DNA from: Nocardioides glacieisoli
GTDB lineage: Bacteria; Actinomycetota; Actinomycetes; Propionibacteriales; Nocardioidaceae
Direction: 5' to 3'
Length of the DNA stretch: 64,000 nt
Assembly (NCBI RefSeq): GCF_004137245.1
Contig: NZ_SDWS01000005.1
Coordinates: 309,247 to 373,246 of the forward strand
Part shown: piece by piece, positions 37,747 through 47,518 of the stretch
Layout of the letters: each line of letters opens with the position of its first letter
How positions within the stretch are numbered: the first letter of the stretch is position 1
The notes under the pieces: generated by a model
Told to the model about the DNA's origin: nothing
The model's input: the letters and a program-made list of their open reading frames with translations, nothing else
Databases searched by the model: none
Position numbers and translations under genes: made by a program

Positions 37747-39221
37747 TCCTGACCATCCTGATCCTCCTGCCGCTGGTCGGCGCGCTCGTGACGGCGTTCT
37801 CGCCGGCCGCGCTCGCCCGACTGGTCGGAATCGGCTTCGCCGGTGCCACGCTGCTCGCCGGCGTCGTCGCCGCGGTGCAGTACGAGGTCGACGCGGGCAT
37901 GCAGCTCACCGAGACCTACGTCTGGATCGAGTCGCTCGGCGTGCACTACGCGCTGGGCGTCGACGGGCTCGGCATCCTCATGGTGCTGCTGACCGTCGTC
38001 CTCGTCCCGATCGTCCTCCTCGCCGGGTGGCGCGAGTCCGACGCCGAGGGCAACAGCGGCGCGAAGTCCTTCTTCGCCTGGACCCTCGCCCTCGAGGCGA
38101 TGTCGCTGGCCGTCTTCACGGCGACCGACGTGCTGCTGTTCTACGTCGTCTTCGAGGCCACGCTGATCCCGGCGTACTTCCTCATCGGCGGCTTCGGGCG
38201 CAGCGGCCGCGGCCGCGCGGCGACGAAGTTCCTGATCTACCAGCTCGCCGGTGGGCTCGTGATGCTCGCCTCGGTGATCGGTCTCTACGTCGTCTCGGCG
38301 AACTCCGGCACGCCGAGCTTCCTGCTCAGCGACCTCGCCGCGATCGACATCGACCCGATCACGCAGCGCTGGCTCTTCGCGGGCTTCTTCATCGCCTTCG
38401 CGATCAAGGCGCCGATGTTCCCGGTCCACACGTGGCTCGCGGACACCACCGAGAAGGCGACGCCCGGCACCTCGGTGCTGCTCGTCTGCATCCTCGACAA
38501 GATCGGCACCTTCGGCATGCTGCGGTTCTGCCTCGGCCTGCTGCCGGACGCCTCGCAGTGGGCGACGCCCGCTGTGGTCGTGCTCGCGCTGATCTCGATC
38601 ATCTACGGCGCGCTGGTCGCGATCGGCCAGGACGACGTCCTGCGCCTGATCGGTCTCACGTCGCTGTCGCACTTCGGCTTCATCGTGCTCGGCATCTTCG
38701 TGTTCAGCCCGACCGGCGGCACCGGCGCGATCCTCTACATGGTCAACCACGGCATCGCGACCGCGCTGATGTTCCTCGTCGCCGGCTTCCTGATCCAGCG
38801 CACCGGGACCGCGTCGATCCGGGAGATGGGCGGTGTCGAGAAGTCGGCGCCGGTGCTTGCCGGGTTCTTCCTCGTCGGCGGGCTCGCCGCCGCAGGCCTG
38901 CCCGGCCTGTCGCCGTTCGTCTCCGAGATGATGGTGATCATCGCCGCCTTCGACCACCACTGGCTGGTCGGCTCGGTCGCGGTCCTCGCGATCGTCCTCG
39001 CGGCCTTCTACGCGCTCTGGATGTACCAGCGCACGATGACCGGCCCCGGGACCACCCCGGTGGCCGACCTCGACAAGCGTGAGGTCGGGATCCTCGCCCC
39101 GCTCGCGCTCGCGCTCGTGGTCTTCGGCTTCTTCCCGATGCCGCTGCTGGACGTCATCAATCCCGTCGTCGACGACACTCTCGCCCAGGTGGGCATCGCC
39201 CAGGAGGGTGGTCAGCAGTGA
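37743..39221 (+). CDS. nuoM: NADH-quinone oxidoreductase subunit M
   Basis: 492 residues with about 14 spans. [18 protein letters not shown] with the pump glutamate, the [29 protein letters not shown] loop and [15 protein letters not shown] are diagnostic. It is the middle antiporter-like proton channel. Four-nucleotide overlaps with nuoL and nuoN. Confidence 0.96.
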   Translation: MILTILILLPLVGALVTAFSPAALARLVGIGFAGATLLAGVVAAVQYEVDAGMQLTETYVWIESLGVHYALGVDGLGILMVLLTVVLVPIVLLAGWRESDAEGNSGAKSFFAWTLALEAMSLAVFTATDVLLFYVVFEATLIPAYFLIGGFGRSGRGRAATKFLIYQLAGGLVMLASVIGLYVVSANSGTPSFLLSDLAAIDIDPITQRWLFAGFFIAFAIKAPMFPVHTWLADTTEKATPGTSVLLVCILDKIGTFGMLRFCLGLLPDASQWATPAVVVLALISIIYGALVAIGQDDVLRLIGLTSLSHFGFIVLGIFVFSPTGGTGAILYMVNHGIATALMFLVAGFLIQRTGTASIREMGGVEKSAPVLAGFFLVGGLAAAGLPGLSPFVSEMMVIIAAFDHHWLVGSVAVLAIVLAAFYALWMYQRTMTGPGTTPVADLDKREVGILAPLALALVVFGFFPMPLLDVINPVVDDTLAQVGIAQEGGQQ

Positions 39222-40810
39222 TCGAGTTCACCAAGCCCAGCGTCGAGTACTTCGAACTCTGGCCCCTCCTCGTCGTCTTCGGCGCCGCCTGCCTCGGCGT
39301 CGTCGTGGAGGCCTTCGTGCCGCGCGCCCTGCGCTACGCCAGCCAGGTGGGCCTGGCGCTCGCCGGCCTCGTGGCCGCGCTGGTGGGCGTCGTGCTGGTC
39401 GCGCGGGACGTGCAGACGTACGACGACGGTGCCGCGCGCGGCATCCTCGCGGTCGGCGGCACGATCGCCGTCGACGGACCGAGCCTCTTCATCTGGGGCC
39501 TCGTGCTGGCCCTCGCGATCGGCGGCATCCTGCTCTTCGCCGAGCGCCACCTCGACGGCGGCTCGTCGGCGTTCGCCGGCCAGGCGTCCGCGGTACCCGG
39601 GACCGACGCGGAGACCGCCGCGGTCGCGGCCCGCCGCGAGCACACCGAGGTCTACCCGCTGATGATGTTCGCGGTCTTCGGGATGATGCTCTTCCCGGCG
39701 GCCAACGACCTGCTGACGATGTTCGTCGGCCTCGAGGTCCTGTCGCTGCCGCTCTACCTCCTGTCCGGGCTGGCGCGCCGTCGCCGCCTGCTGAGCCAGG
39801 AGGCGGCCCTCAAGTACTTCCTCCTCGGTGCCTTCTCGTCCGGCTTCTTCCTCTACGGCGCCGCCCTGCTCTACGGCTACGCCGGCTCGATGGACTTCGC
39901 CGCGATCAACGAGGCCGTCCGCAACGACGTCGGCAGCAGCAGCCTGCTGCTCATCGGCACCGGCCTGCTGTCGGTCGGCCTGCTCTTCAAGGTCGGCGCG
40001 GTCCCGTTCCAGGCGTGGACCCCCGACGTCTACCAGGGCGCCCCGACCCCGGTCACCGCGTTCATGGCGGCCGGCACCAAGGTCGCCGCTTTCGGCGCGA
40101 TCATGCGCCTGTTCTACGTCGCGCTCGGCGCGGACCGTTGGTCGTGGCAGCCGATGATGTGGATCATCGCGATCCTGTCGATGTTCGTCGGCGCCGCGCT
40201 GGCCATCACCCAGAGCGACATCAAGCGCCTCCTGGCCTACTCGTCCGTGGCGCACACCGGCTTCATCCTCACCGGCGTCCTCGGCCTGCAGGCATCCGAC
40301 CAGCTCGCCGTCGGCGAGATCACGTCGGTCCAGGCGGTGCTGTTCTACCTGACGACCTACGGCTTCGCGACGCTCGGCGCCTTCGCCGTCGTCAGCCTCG
40401 TCCGCGACGCCGGTGGCGAGACGACCGCGATCGACCGCTGGGCCGGGCTCGGCAAGGAGTCGCCCGTCGTGGCGGCGGTCTTCGCCTTCTTCCTCCTCGC
40501 GATGGCGGGCATCCCGCTCACCTCCGGGTTCGTCGGCAAGCTGGCCGTCTTCTCCGTGGCGCTCGCCGCCGGCGCGTGGCCGGTCGTGGTCGCCGCCGTG
40601 CTCGCGAGCATCGTGGCCGCGTACCTCTACATCAAGGTCATCAAGGTCATGTACTTCGACGAGCCGGTCGGTGACGGCCCGAGCGTCGCGTACCCCTCGG
40701 TGCTGACCGCGACCACCATCGCCGTGGGAGCGGCCGTGACGCTGGTGCTCGGCGTGCTGCCGGGGCCGGTGCTCGACCTCGCGGCCGTTGCTGGAGAATT
40801 CATCAGGTGA
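39218..40810 (+). CDS. nuoN: NADH-quinone oxidoreductase subunit N
   Basis: 530 residues with about 14 spans. FVGLEVLSLPLYLLSGLARRR (pump Glu), FKVGAVPFQAWTPDVYQGAPTPV and LAYSSVAHTGFILTG match NuoN. It is the third antiporter-like subunit. The stop overlaps the GTG of the polyprenyl synthase gene, so that gene is part of the same transcript. Confidence 0.96.
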   Translation: MIEFTKPSVEYFELWPLLVVFGAACLGVVVEAFVPRALRYASQVGLALAGLVAALVGVVLVARDVQTYDDGAARGILAVGGTIAVDGPSLFIWGLVLALAIGGILLFAERHLDGGSSAFAGQASAVPGTDAETAAVAARREHTEVYPLMMFAVFGMMLFPAANDLLTMFVGLEVLSLPLYLLSGLARRRRLLSQEAALKYFLLGAFSSGFFLYGAALLYGYAGSMDFAAINEAVRNDVGSSSLLLIGTGLLSVGLLFKVGAVPFQAWTPDVYQGAPTPVTAFMAAGTKVAAFGAIMRLFYVALGADRWSWQPMMWIIAILSMFVGAALAITQSDIKRLLAYSSVAHTGFILTGVLGLQASDQLAVGEITSVQAVLFYLTTYGFATLGAFAVVSLVRDAGGETTAIDRWAGLGKESPVVAAVFAFFLLAMAGIPLTSGFVGKLAVFSVALAAGAWPVVVAAVLASIVAAYLYIKVIKVMYFDEPVGDGPSVAYPSVLTATTIAVGAAVTLVLGVLPGPVLDLAAVAGEFIR

Positions 40811-41805
40811 GAGACTCGCCCCTCGCCCTGCCCGTCGTCGACGCCGAGCTCGAGCAGCGGCTCGTCGGTCGACTGGCGCGCATCGAGGAGCTGCTCGCCG
40901 AGCACTGCCAGGGACGCACCCCTTACGTCACGCAGGCCGCGACCCACCTGATGACGGCCGGCGGCAAGCGCTTCCGCCCGCTGCTGGTGCTGCTCGCCGC
41001 CGAGGCCGGGCCGAACCCCGAGGCCGAGGAGGTGCACACCGCGGCCTGCGTGGTGGAGCTCACCCACGTCGCCTCGCTCTACCACGACGACGTGATGGAC
41101 GAGGCAGCGCTGCGCCGCGGTGCCGACACCGCCAACGCGCGCTGGGACAACCACGTCGCAATCCTCACCGGCGACTTCCTCTTCGGGAAGTCGTCCGAGC
41201 TGACCGCCGACCTCGGCCCCGACGCCGTACGCATCCAGGCGCAGACGTTCACCAGCCTCGTCGAGGGCCAGATCCTCGAGACCGTGAAGCCCGGGCCCGG
41301 CGAGGACCCGCTGGCCCACTACCTCGAGGTCGTCGCCGGCAAGACCGGCTCGCTGATCGCGACCTCCGCCCGCTACGGCGCGATGTTCTCCGGCGCGACC
41401 CCGGAGGTCGTCGAGGCACTGCGGGCCTACGGCGAAATCGTCGGCTCCGCCTTCCAGCTCTCCGACGACATCCTCGACATCGCCTCCGAGTCGGTCACCT
41501 CCGGCAAGACCCCCGGCACCGACCTGCGCGAGGGCGTGCCGACGCTCCCGGTCCTGATGGCCCAGGCGTCGACGGACCCCGCGGACGCCCGGCTCCTCGA
41601 GCTGCTCGGCCGCCCGCTCACCGACGACGCCGAGCACGCCGAGGCCCTCGACCTGCTCCGCCGGCACCCGGCGATGGACGAGGCCAAGGCCTACGTCCTC
41701 GGCCAGACGACCGAGGCGAAGAAGCAGCTCGAAGCCCTCGAGCCCGGCCCCGCGCGCACGGCGCTCGAGTCCTTCGCTGACGTGGTCGCCACCCGCAGCT
41801 CCTGA
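40807..41805 (+). CDS. Polyprenyl diphosphate synthase, probable menaquinone side-chain synthase
   Basis: 332 residues of the trans-isoprenyl diphosphate synthase family. The first aspartate-rich motif is LYHDDVMDEA (D94, D95, D98), the second is LSDDILD (D220, D221, D224), and GGKRFRPLL near 52 binds the diphosphate. It elongates isopentenyl diphosphate units to a long prenyl chain in the cytoplasm or at the membrane. Being coupled by a 4-nt overlap to nuoN, it most likely makes the menaquinone tail used by MenA and complex I; that link is inference. Confidence 0.9.
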   Translation: MRDSPLALPVVDAELEQRLVGRLARIEELLAEHCQGRTPYVTQAATHLMTAGGKRFRPLLVLLAAEAGPNPEAEEVHTAACVVELTHVASLYHDDVMDEAALRRGADTANARWDNHVAILTGDFLFGKSSELTADLGPDAVRIQAQTFTSLVEGQILETVKPGPGEDPLAHYLEVVAGKTGSLIATSARYGAMFSGATPEVVEALRAYGEIVGSAFQLSDDILDIASESVTSGKTPGTDLREGVPTLPVLMAQASTDPADARLLELLGRPLTDDAEHAEALDLLRRHPAMDEAKAYVLGQTTEAKKQLEALEPGPARTALESFADVVATRSS

Positions 41806-41844
41806 CGATCGTCAACCTCGTCCTGACGCCACCTCCCTGGGGGT

Positions 41845-41864
41845 GGGCCCGCCCGGCGGGTCCC
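41845..41864 (+). terminator. Possible terminator of the nuo operon
   Basis: GGGCCCGCC (41845-41853) can pair with GGCGGGTCCC (41855-41864) with one bulge, followed by GGCTTT. It lies 40 bp after the last gene of the nuo operon and just before TACCTT (41870-41875), a possible -10 box of the next gene. The short loop makes it a weak call. Confidence 0.4.
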
Positions 41865-41910
41865 GGCTTTACCTTGCAGCCCCACCACCTTCCAGAGTCT
41901 CGAGGGCTGC

Positions 41911-44868
41911 ATGTCTCGTCCGCTCCGCCTCCTGTCCGTGCTCGTCGCCGTCGTCCTCGCCCTGGCTGGGATCCAGGCATTGACCCTGTCGGGCTCCGCC
42001 GCTCCACCGGGCGGCTACTGGACGGCGACCGACCAACGGCCCGGAGGTGACAAGGGGGCGATCGAGCGACGGGTCGAGCCCAGGCGCTCGGCGGCCTTCA
42101 CCCTCGACCGCGCCGGGCTCCGGTCAGCGCTCGCTCAAGCCCCGACCGAGGACGCCGCACGCGCCGCCGACTCCGGCGCGGTCGTCACCGTCCCGGCTCC
42201 CAACGGCGACCTCGTCGAGTTCCGCATCCACGAGGTCGCGGTCATGGAGGCGGGTCTCGCCGCCAAGCACCCCGAGCTGAAGACCTACGCCGGCCGCGCC
42301 GTGGGCGACCCGACGGCGACGATCCGGCTCGACCTGACCCCGATGGGTTTCCACGCCTCGGTGCGCGGCTCGGGCAACCAGGCGGCGTGGTACGTCGACC
42401 CCGCCTGGAACGGCGACGACAGCCTCTACCTCTCCTACCGCAACGGCGACCTGCCGCGCAGCGACCGCGGACTGGTCGAGCCCGAGCTCGACCAGGACAC
42501 CCTGAAGGACGTCATTGCCAACGCGGGTGAGGCGCCCGGCGCCGAGGTGTCGCTGCGGACCTACCGGCTCGCGCTCGTGACGGACCCGTCCTACGCCGCC
42601 TACTTTGGCACCCAGAACGTCCTCGCCGAGAAGGTGACCCTGATGAATCGGGTCAACCAGATCTACAACGACGACCTGGCGATCCGGATGGTGCTGATCG
42701 ACGAGACCGACAAGCTCAATCTCGACACCGCCGCCAAGGCAACCGAGGCCAACGGCCCCTGCGGCTCGGCCGCCTGCTTCACGACCGCGCAGATCACGAG
42801 CTGTGGCGGCTCCACGCTGAACCGCAACCGCATCGTTCTCGGCCAGCTCGTCGGCGCCTCGAGCTACGACGTCGGCCACATCGCCCTTGGCGTCAACGGT
42901 GGTGGCGTCGCCGGTCTCGGCGTGATCGGCGGCGACGGCAAGGCGCGCGGCTGCACGGGCGTCCCGACGCCTGAGGGTGACTACTTCGCGGTCGACTACG
43001 TGGCCCACGAGATGGGGCACCAGTTCGGCGGCCCCCACACGTTCAACGGCACGGAGTTCAACTGCTCCGGCGGCAACCGCAGCGCAGGATCGGCGTACGA
43101 GCCCGGTTCGGGCAGCTCGATCATGGCCTACGCCGGCATCTGCCAGCAGGACAACCTCCAGCCCCACAGTGACCCCTACTTCTCGCAGCGCAGCATCACC
43201 GACATCAGCACCACGGTGACGGCCACCCGCACCGCCATCAACGACGTGCAGACGGTCTCGCTGCGCGCCTTCGACACCGACGGTGAGTCGTTCACGCTGA
43301 CGGTCAACGGCACGCAGACCACCCCGATCACCCGCGGCACCACCTACTCCCTCGCGGGCATCGACGCGGCCATCGAGGCCGTGACGGGCGTCGCCACCGT
43401 CGACGTGCGTGGGTTCGGTGGCTCGAACACGCTCGACGACAGCGGCTTCGAGGTGCGCTTCACCGGTGCGCCGTACGCCGGCACCGACGTCGCCGCGATG
43501 GCCATCTCGCCTGCGTCGGGTGACCTCACCGGCTTCGTGGGCGAGACCGCCCAGGGCGGTCCGCAGCGCAACGGCGGCTCCACGATCGCTGCGTCGGGCA
43601 ACCGGGCACCCGTCGTCACCGCGCCGGAGACCAAGACGATCCCGCTGCGTACGCCGTTCGCGCTGACCGGCTCGGCGACGGACGCCGACGGTGACCCGAT
43701 CGTCTACATCTGGGAGCAGAACGACCGGGCCGGGACGCTTGCCACGACGCTGGGCAGCCAGACCAAGCTGGACGGACCGCTCTTCCGGATCTTCGGGGCC
43801 TACGCGCCGGTGACGCCGGCGGGCACGCTCCAGATCGGCTCGCCCGGGGAGAACCTCGCCACGTCGAGCCCGACGCGGGTGTTCCCCGACATGGAGCAGG
43901 TCCTCGCCAACAACACCAACGCACTCACGGGCACCTGTCCCGCGATGCCGGCCAAGCCGCCGAGCGGCAGTGCGACGAACGTCCCGGTCCCGGTGATCGA
44001 GTGCTTCGCCGAGTGGCTCCCGACCGCCGACTACGTGGGCGCTGCCAACACCTCCCAGCCGCCCGGCAACGTGGAGCCGTCGCTCAACTTCCGGCTCACG
44101 GCCCGTGACCTCGCTCCCGAGGGTGGCGGCTACTCCTACGCGGACGTCAAGCTCCTGCTCGACCGCACCCCGAACGCGACGCCGTTCCGGGTGACGTCGA
44201 AGGGTGCCACGTCCGCTGCGGCCGTGGGTGGACGCACCGAGACGATCTACTGGACGGCCAACACCACCGCGATGTCGCCCAACGTGAAGATCTCGCTGTC
44301 CACCGACGGTGGCAGGACGTTCCCGACGGTGCTCGCGGAGAGCACGCCCAACGACGGCAACACCCAGGTGACCTGGCCCGACGTGAACACCACGACGGCC
44401 CGGATCAAGGTCGAGGCGGTGGAGAACTACTTCTTCGACGTCAACGACGCGGACATCACCATCACCGGCACCCAGCCGCCGACGACGAACCCGACGCCGA
44501 CGACGACGACCCCGACCCCGACCGCGACGCCCACCACCCCGCCCGCGACGGCGGACCAGGTGCCGCCGAGGATCGGGACCAAGATGGTGAAGCCGGTCGA
44601 GGTCGGCACCCGCGTCAAGCTGCGGGTGACGGTCCGGGCCGACGACGTCGTCCCGTCGGGCAAGGTCCGGATCACGCTCCGCGGCCTCGGCAAGAAGAGG
44701 TCGTGGACGGAGACGCTCACCAGGCGTGGCCGCGCGAGCGTCCTGCTGCCGTCGTTCAAGCGCACCGGCAAGGTCAAGGTCGTCGTGAGGTACCGCGGCG
44801 ACGAGGCGGTCGAGGCCGGACGCAAGGTGATCAAGTTCTCGGTCGTCGATCGCGGCCGTACGAGATGA
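41911..44868 (+). CDS. Large secreted zinc metalloprotease (reprolysin/M12-like) with C-terminal Ig-like domain
   Basis: 985 residues. Signal peptide (about 1-31), propeptide-like region to about 210, and a metzincin catalytic domain with the zinc motif HEMGHQFGGPH (H366, E367, H370, H376) and Met-turn SSIMAYAGIC about 40 residues on. A region near 560-680 contains a cadherin/Ig-like segment (PFALTGSATDADGDPIVYIWEQ). A Thr-Pro linker (44480-44555) leads to a basic beta-sandwich domain. It should digest extracellular proteins; the substrate is unknown. GAGGG precedes the ATG. Not part of an operon. Confidence 0.9.
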   Translation: MSRPLRLLSVLVAVVLALAGIQALTLSGSAAPPGGYWTATDQRPGGDKGAIERRVEPRRSAAFTLDRAGLRSALAQAPTEDAARAADSGAVVTVPAPNGDLVEFRIHEVAVMEAGLAAKHPELKTYAGRAVGDPTATIRLDLTPMGFHASVRGSGNQAAWYVDPAWNGDDSLYLSYRNGDLPRSDRGLVEPELDQDTLKDVIANAGEAPGAEVSLRTYRLALVTDPSYAAYFGTQNVLAEKVTLMNRVNQIYNDDLAIRMVLIDETDKLNLDTAAKATEANGPCGSAACFTTAQITSCGGSTLNRNRIVLGQLVGASSYDVGHIALGVNGGGVAGLGVIGGDGKARGCTGVPTPEGDYFAVDYVAHEMGHQFGGPHTFNGTEFNCSGGNRSAGSAYEPGSGSSIMAYAGICQQDNLQPHSDPYFSQRSITDISTTVTATRTAINDVQTVSLRAFDTDGESFTLTVNGTQTTPITRGTTYSLAGIDAAIEAVTGVATVDVRGFGGSNTLDDSGFEVRFTGAPYAGTDVAAMAISPASGDLTGFVGETAQGGPQRNGGSTIAASGNRAPVVTAPETKTIPLRTPFALTGSATDADGDPIVYIWEQNDRAGTLATTLGSQTKLDGPLFRIFGAYAPVTPAGTLQIGSPGENLATSSPTRVFPDMEQVLANNTNALTGTCPAMPAKPPSGSATNVPVPVIECFAEWLPTADYVGAANTSQPPGNVEPSLNFRLTARDLAPEGGGYSYADVKLLLDRTPNATPFRVTSKGATSAAAVGGRTETIYWTANTTAMSPNVKISLSTDGGRTFPTVLAESTPNDGNTQVTWPDVNTTTARIKVEAVENYFFDVNDADITITGTQPPTTNPTPTTTTPTPTATPTTPPATADQVPPRIGTKMVKPVEVGTRVKLRVTVRADDVVPSGKVRITLRGLGKKRSWTETLTRRGRASVLLPSFKRTGKVKVVVRYRGDEAVEAGRKVIKFSVVDRGRTR

Positions 44869-44882
44869 CATGAGCTGAGCAG

Positions 44883-44920
44883 GCGAGGGGCCACCGGTCG
44901 GACGACTGGTGGCCCCTCGC
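44883..44920. terminator. Strong bidirectional terminator
   Basis: GCGAGGGGCCACCGGT (44883-44898) pairs with ACTGGTGGCCCCTCGC (44905-44920) over 16 bp with one G-T wobble and a 6-nt loop, followed by TGTGTCT. It lies between the convergent protease and RarD-type genes. Confidence 0.88.
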
Positions 44921-44946
44921 TGTGTCTCTGCCAGCGGTGGTTCGGC

Positions 44947-45855
44947 TCAGACGGCGGAGGCGTGCGCGACGAGCCGCAGCTGCTGGCGCCGGTGGTTGAG
45001 CGCCTCGATGGTGAAGACCACCAGCGCGAGCCAGACCAGGCCGAAGCCGATCCAGCGGCTGGCGGGCATCGCCTCGTCGAACACGGTGAGGCCGAGGGCG
45101 AACTGGATCGTCGGTGCGAGGTACTGCAGGAGCCCGAGGGACACCATCGAGACCCGGATCGCGGCCGCGCCGAACAACATGAGCGGCACCGCGGTGATGA
45201 TCCCGGTGGTGGTGAAGAGGAGCGCGTGGCTGGTCCCGTGCGAGCCGAAGCTGGACACCCCGGTCGACATCAGCCACACGATGTAGGCCACCGCGAACGG
45301 CGTCAGCACCGCGGTCTCCACCGTGATGCTCTCGACCGCGCCGACCCCGGCCTGCTTCTTGAGCAGCCCGTAGGTGCCGAACGAGAACGCGAGGAGGAGC
45401 GCGATCCACGGCGGGCGGCCGTAGTCGACCGCCAGCACGACCACCGCGACGAAGGCGATCACCATCGCCATCCACTGCAAGCGGCGGAGCCGCTCGCCGA
45501 GGACGAACACGCCCATCAGCACCGTCACGAGCGGGTTGATGAAGTAGCCGAGGGCAGTCTCCACGACGCGGCCGTTGTTGACGCCCCAGATGTACCCGCC
45601 CCAGTTGAGCGTGATGACCACGGCCGCGCAGCAGATGAGCAGCAGCCGGTGCCGGTCGCGCAGCAGGGCCTTCAGCTGCGACAACCGGCGCAGCAGCACG
45701 ACCAGCACGACCATGACCAGGCTCGACCACGCGATGCGGTGGGCCAGGATCTCGATGGCGCCACCCGGCTCGAGCAGGGTCCAGTAGAGCGGGAAGGTGC
45801 CCCACATGACGTAGGCCAGCGCGCCGAGCAGCAGTCCGCGGCGGCTATCTGGCAC
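44947..45855 (-). CDS. rarD: EamA/RarD-family permease
   Basis: 302 residues with ten hydrophobic segments and the RarD signature at the start (RRGLLLGALAYVMWGTFPLYW) plus NWGGYIWGVNNGRVVETALGYFINPL. These are 10-span drug/metabolite transporters whose RarD branch has no firm substrate. GTG 45855 lies 6 nt after TAGACT on the minus strand (45862-45867), so it is likely leaderless. It shares a divergent promoter region with the small secreted protein. Confidence 0.87.
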   Translation of the reverse strand: MPDSRRGLLLGALAYVMWGTFPLYWTLLEPGGAIEILAHRIAWSSLVMVVLVVLLRRLSQLKALLRDRHRLLLICCAAVVITLNWGGYIWGVNNGRVVETALGYFINPLVTVLMGVFVLGERLRRLQWMAMVIAFVAVVVLAVDYGRPPWIALLLAFSFGTYGLLKKQAGVGAVESITVETAVLTPFAVAYIVWLMSTGVSSFGSHGTSHALLFTTTGIITAVPLMLFGAAAIRVSMVSLGLLQYLAPTIQFALGLTVFDEAMPASRWIGFGLVWLALVVFTIEALNHRRQQLRLVAHASAV

Positions 45856-45861
45856 TCCGGG

Positions 45862-45889
45862 AGTCTAGGGCGGCCATGTCGCCTACGAT
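45862..45889. promoter_or_regulatory. Divergent promoters of rarD and the small secreted protein
   Basis: Minus strand TAGACT (45862-45867), 6 nt from GTG 45855. Plus strand TACGAT (45884-45889), giving a leader of about 60 nt before ATG 45955 with an SD. The two -10 boxes are 16 bp apart. Confidence 0.55.
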
Positions 45890-45954
45890 GGGGCGGTCCG
45901 GGGTTGGGACCCCGCGTCACCCGAACGTCATCGTCTCTCGAGGGGGAGTTCAAC

Positions 45955-46365
45955 ATGCGGAAGTTCCGCGCCTTACTGGCAGCACTCATCGCTGCGCTGC
46001 TCGTCGGAGGTGTGCTCGCCACTGGCGCCACCGCCGGCTCGCTGCCCAAGCGCATCATCGACGAGGTGCCGCCGGGCACCAAGCAGGTCTCCTACAACGC
46101 CTTCAAGCTCAAGGGCACCGTGATGGAGCCGCAGGTGGACGGCACCCTGCTGCCCTACGCCGAGCAGAAGGTGAAGATCCAGAAGAAGAAGTGCGGCACC
46201 TGCAAGTGGAAGACGGTCAAGAAGATCAAGACCGACGCCGCCGGTGCCTACAAGACCAAGATCTACGCCCCCGAGAAGGGTCGCTGGAAGTGGCGCTCGA
46301 AGGTCGACCACTCCAACGGATACGGCAACACCAAGGGCAAGGTCTGGACGCTCTACTTCGACTGA
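45955..46365 (+). CDS. Small secreted basic protein, function unknown
   Basis: 136 residues. Signal peptide (RKFRALLAALIAALLVGGVLATGATA) and a mature part of about 110 residues that is very Lys-rich, with a beta-sandwich-like pattern (KGTVMEP, EQKVKIQKKKCGTCKWKTV, GAYKTKIYAPEKGRWKWRSKV). It resembles the basic Ig-like repeats found in larger secreted actinobacterial proteins, including the N-terminal domain of the GH16 protein here. The CGTC pair may form a disulfide. GGGGGAG gives a strong SD. No function can be assigned. Confidence 0.8.
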   Translation: MRKFRALLAALIAALLVGGVLATGATAGSLPKRIIDEVPPGTKQVSYNAFKLKGTVMEPQVDGTLLPYAEQKVKIQKKKCGTCKWKTVKKIKTDAAGAYKTKIYAPEKGRWKWRSKVDHSNGYGNTKGKVWTLYFD

Positions 46366-46384
46366 CCCTGCGACTGCCGGACGA

Positions 46385-47518
46385 TCAGAGGATCGTCCAG
46401 GTGTCGCCGCCGCCGATCAGCGCCGCCAACCGGGCGGACTGGTCGGCGGTGTCGTTGTCGGACACCCCGCTGCGCGAGGTCGCGACCTGCTCGCGGGCCT
46501 GGTCGTCGTACGTCGGTCGCTCCACCTGTCGGAAGATGCCGATCGGCGAGGTGTTGAGGTAGCCCGAGTCGGTCAGCCGCGAGATCGCGAAGGCCAACGT
46601 CGGGTCGGCGCTGTGGGCGTCGTGGACCACGATGTCCGTCGCGGCCACGTCGGCGGTCGCCGCGATCTTCACGCCGCCGGTCGCCTCGTCGCGCACCAGG
46701 CACTTGGCGCCCTTCCCTGCTGACGGGCCGTCCTCGAGCGTGGCTCCGAAGGTCACGGGCTCACCGTGCACGAGGGGGATGAGGGCGTCGGCCTTGGTCT
46801 CGGGCGACTTGATCGCGTCGAAGGCGCCGTCGTTGAAGATCGGGCAGTTCTGGTAGATCTCGACCAGCGACGTGCCGCGGTGGGCGGCGGCCGCGGCGAG
46901 GACCGCCGTGAGGTGCTTGCGGTCGGAGTCGATGGTGCGTGCCACGAAGGTCGCCTCCGCGCCGAGCGCGAGCGACACCGGGTTGAACGGGTGGTCGAGC
47001 GATCCCATCGGGGTCGACTTGGTGACCTTGCCGGTCTCCGAGGTGGGGGAGTACTGCCCCTTGGTCAGGCCGTAGATCCGGTTGTTGAAGAGCAGGATCG
47101 TCATGTTCACGTTGCGTCGCAGGGTGTGGATCAGGTGGTTGCCGCCGATCGACAGCGCGTCGCCGTCGCCGGTGACGACCCACACCGAGAGGTCCTCGCG
47201 CGCGGTGGCGATGCCCGTGGCGATCGTCGGCGCGCGGCCGTGGATCGAGTGCATGCCGTAGGTGTCGAGGTAGTAGGGGAAGCGCGACGAGCAGCCGATG
47301 CCGGAGACGAAGACGATGTTCTCGCGGCGCAGGCCGAGGTCGGGCAGGAAGGACTGCACGGCCTTGAGCACGGCGTAGTCACCGCAGCCGGGGCACCAGC
47401 GCACCTCCTGGTCGGAGGTGAACTCCTTGCTGGTCTGGGGTCCGTCGGCGGCCGGCACCTGCTCCGTGCCGGAGCGCATCGCGGGGAGGCCGAGCTCGGT
47501 GAGCGGGGAGGTGGTCAT
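46385..47518 (-). CDS. korB: 2-Oxoacid:ferredoxin oxidoreductase beta subunit
   Basis: 377 residues. Thiamine-diphosphate subunit with cluster cysteines in RWCPGCGDYAVL, and VSGIGCSSRFPYYL; the ThDP/Mg2+ motif is GDGDALSIGGNHLIH with NNRIYGLTKGQ. With KorA it oxidatively decarboxylates 2-oxoglutarate (or a related 2-oxoacid) with ferredoxin as acceptor, an alternative to the 2-oxoglutarate dehydrogenase in actinobacteria. The ATG overlaps the korA stop by 4 nt. Confidence 0.92.
   Translation of the reverse strand: MTTSPLTELGLPAMRSGTEQVPAADGPQTSKEFTSDQEVRWCPGCGDYAVLKAVQSFLPDLGLRRENIVFVSGIGCSSRFPYYLDTYGMHSIHGRAPTIATGIATAREDLSVWVVTGDGDALSIGGNHLIHTLRRNVNMTILLFNNRIYGLTKGQYSPTSETGKVTKSTPMGSLDHPFNPVSLALGAEATFVARTIDSDRKHLTAVLAAAAAHRGTSLVEIYQNCPIFNDGAFDAIKSPETKADALIPLVHGEPVTFGATLEDGPSAGKGAKCLVRDEATGGVKIAATADVAATDIVVHDAHSADPTLAFAISRLTDSGYLNTSPIGIFRQVERPTYDDQAREQVATSRSGVSDNDTADQSARLAALIGGGDTWTIL

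Noticed and set aside
42124..44871. 915-codon open frame antisense to the metalloprotease
   Set aside because: Same cause as above; the plus strand encodes signal peptide, zinc motif and domains.
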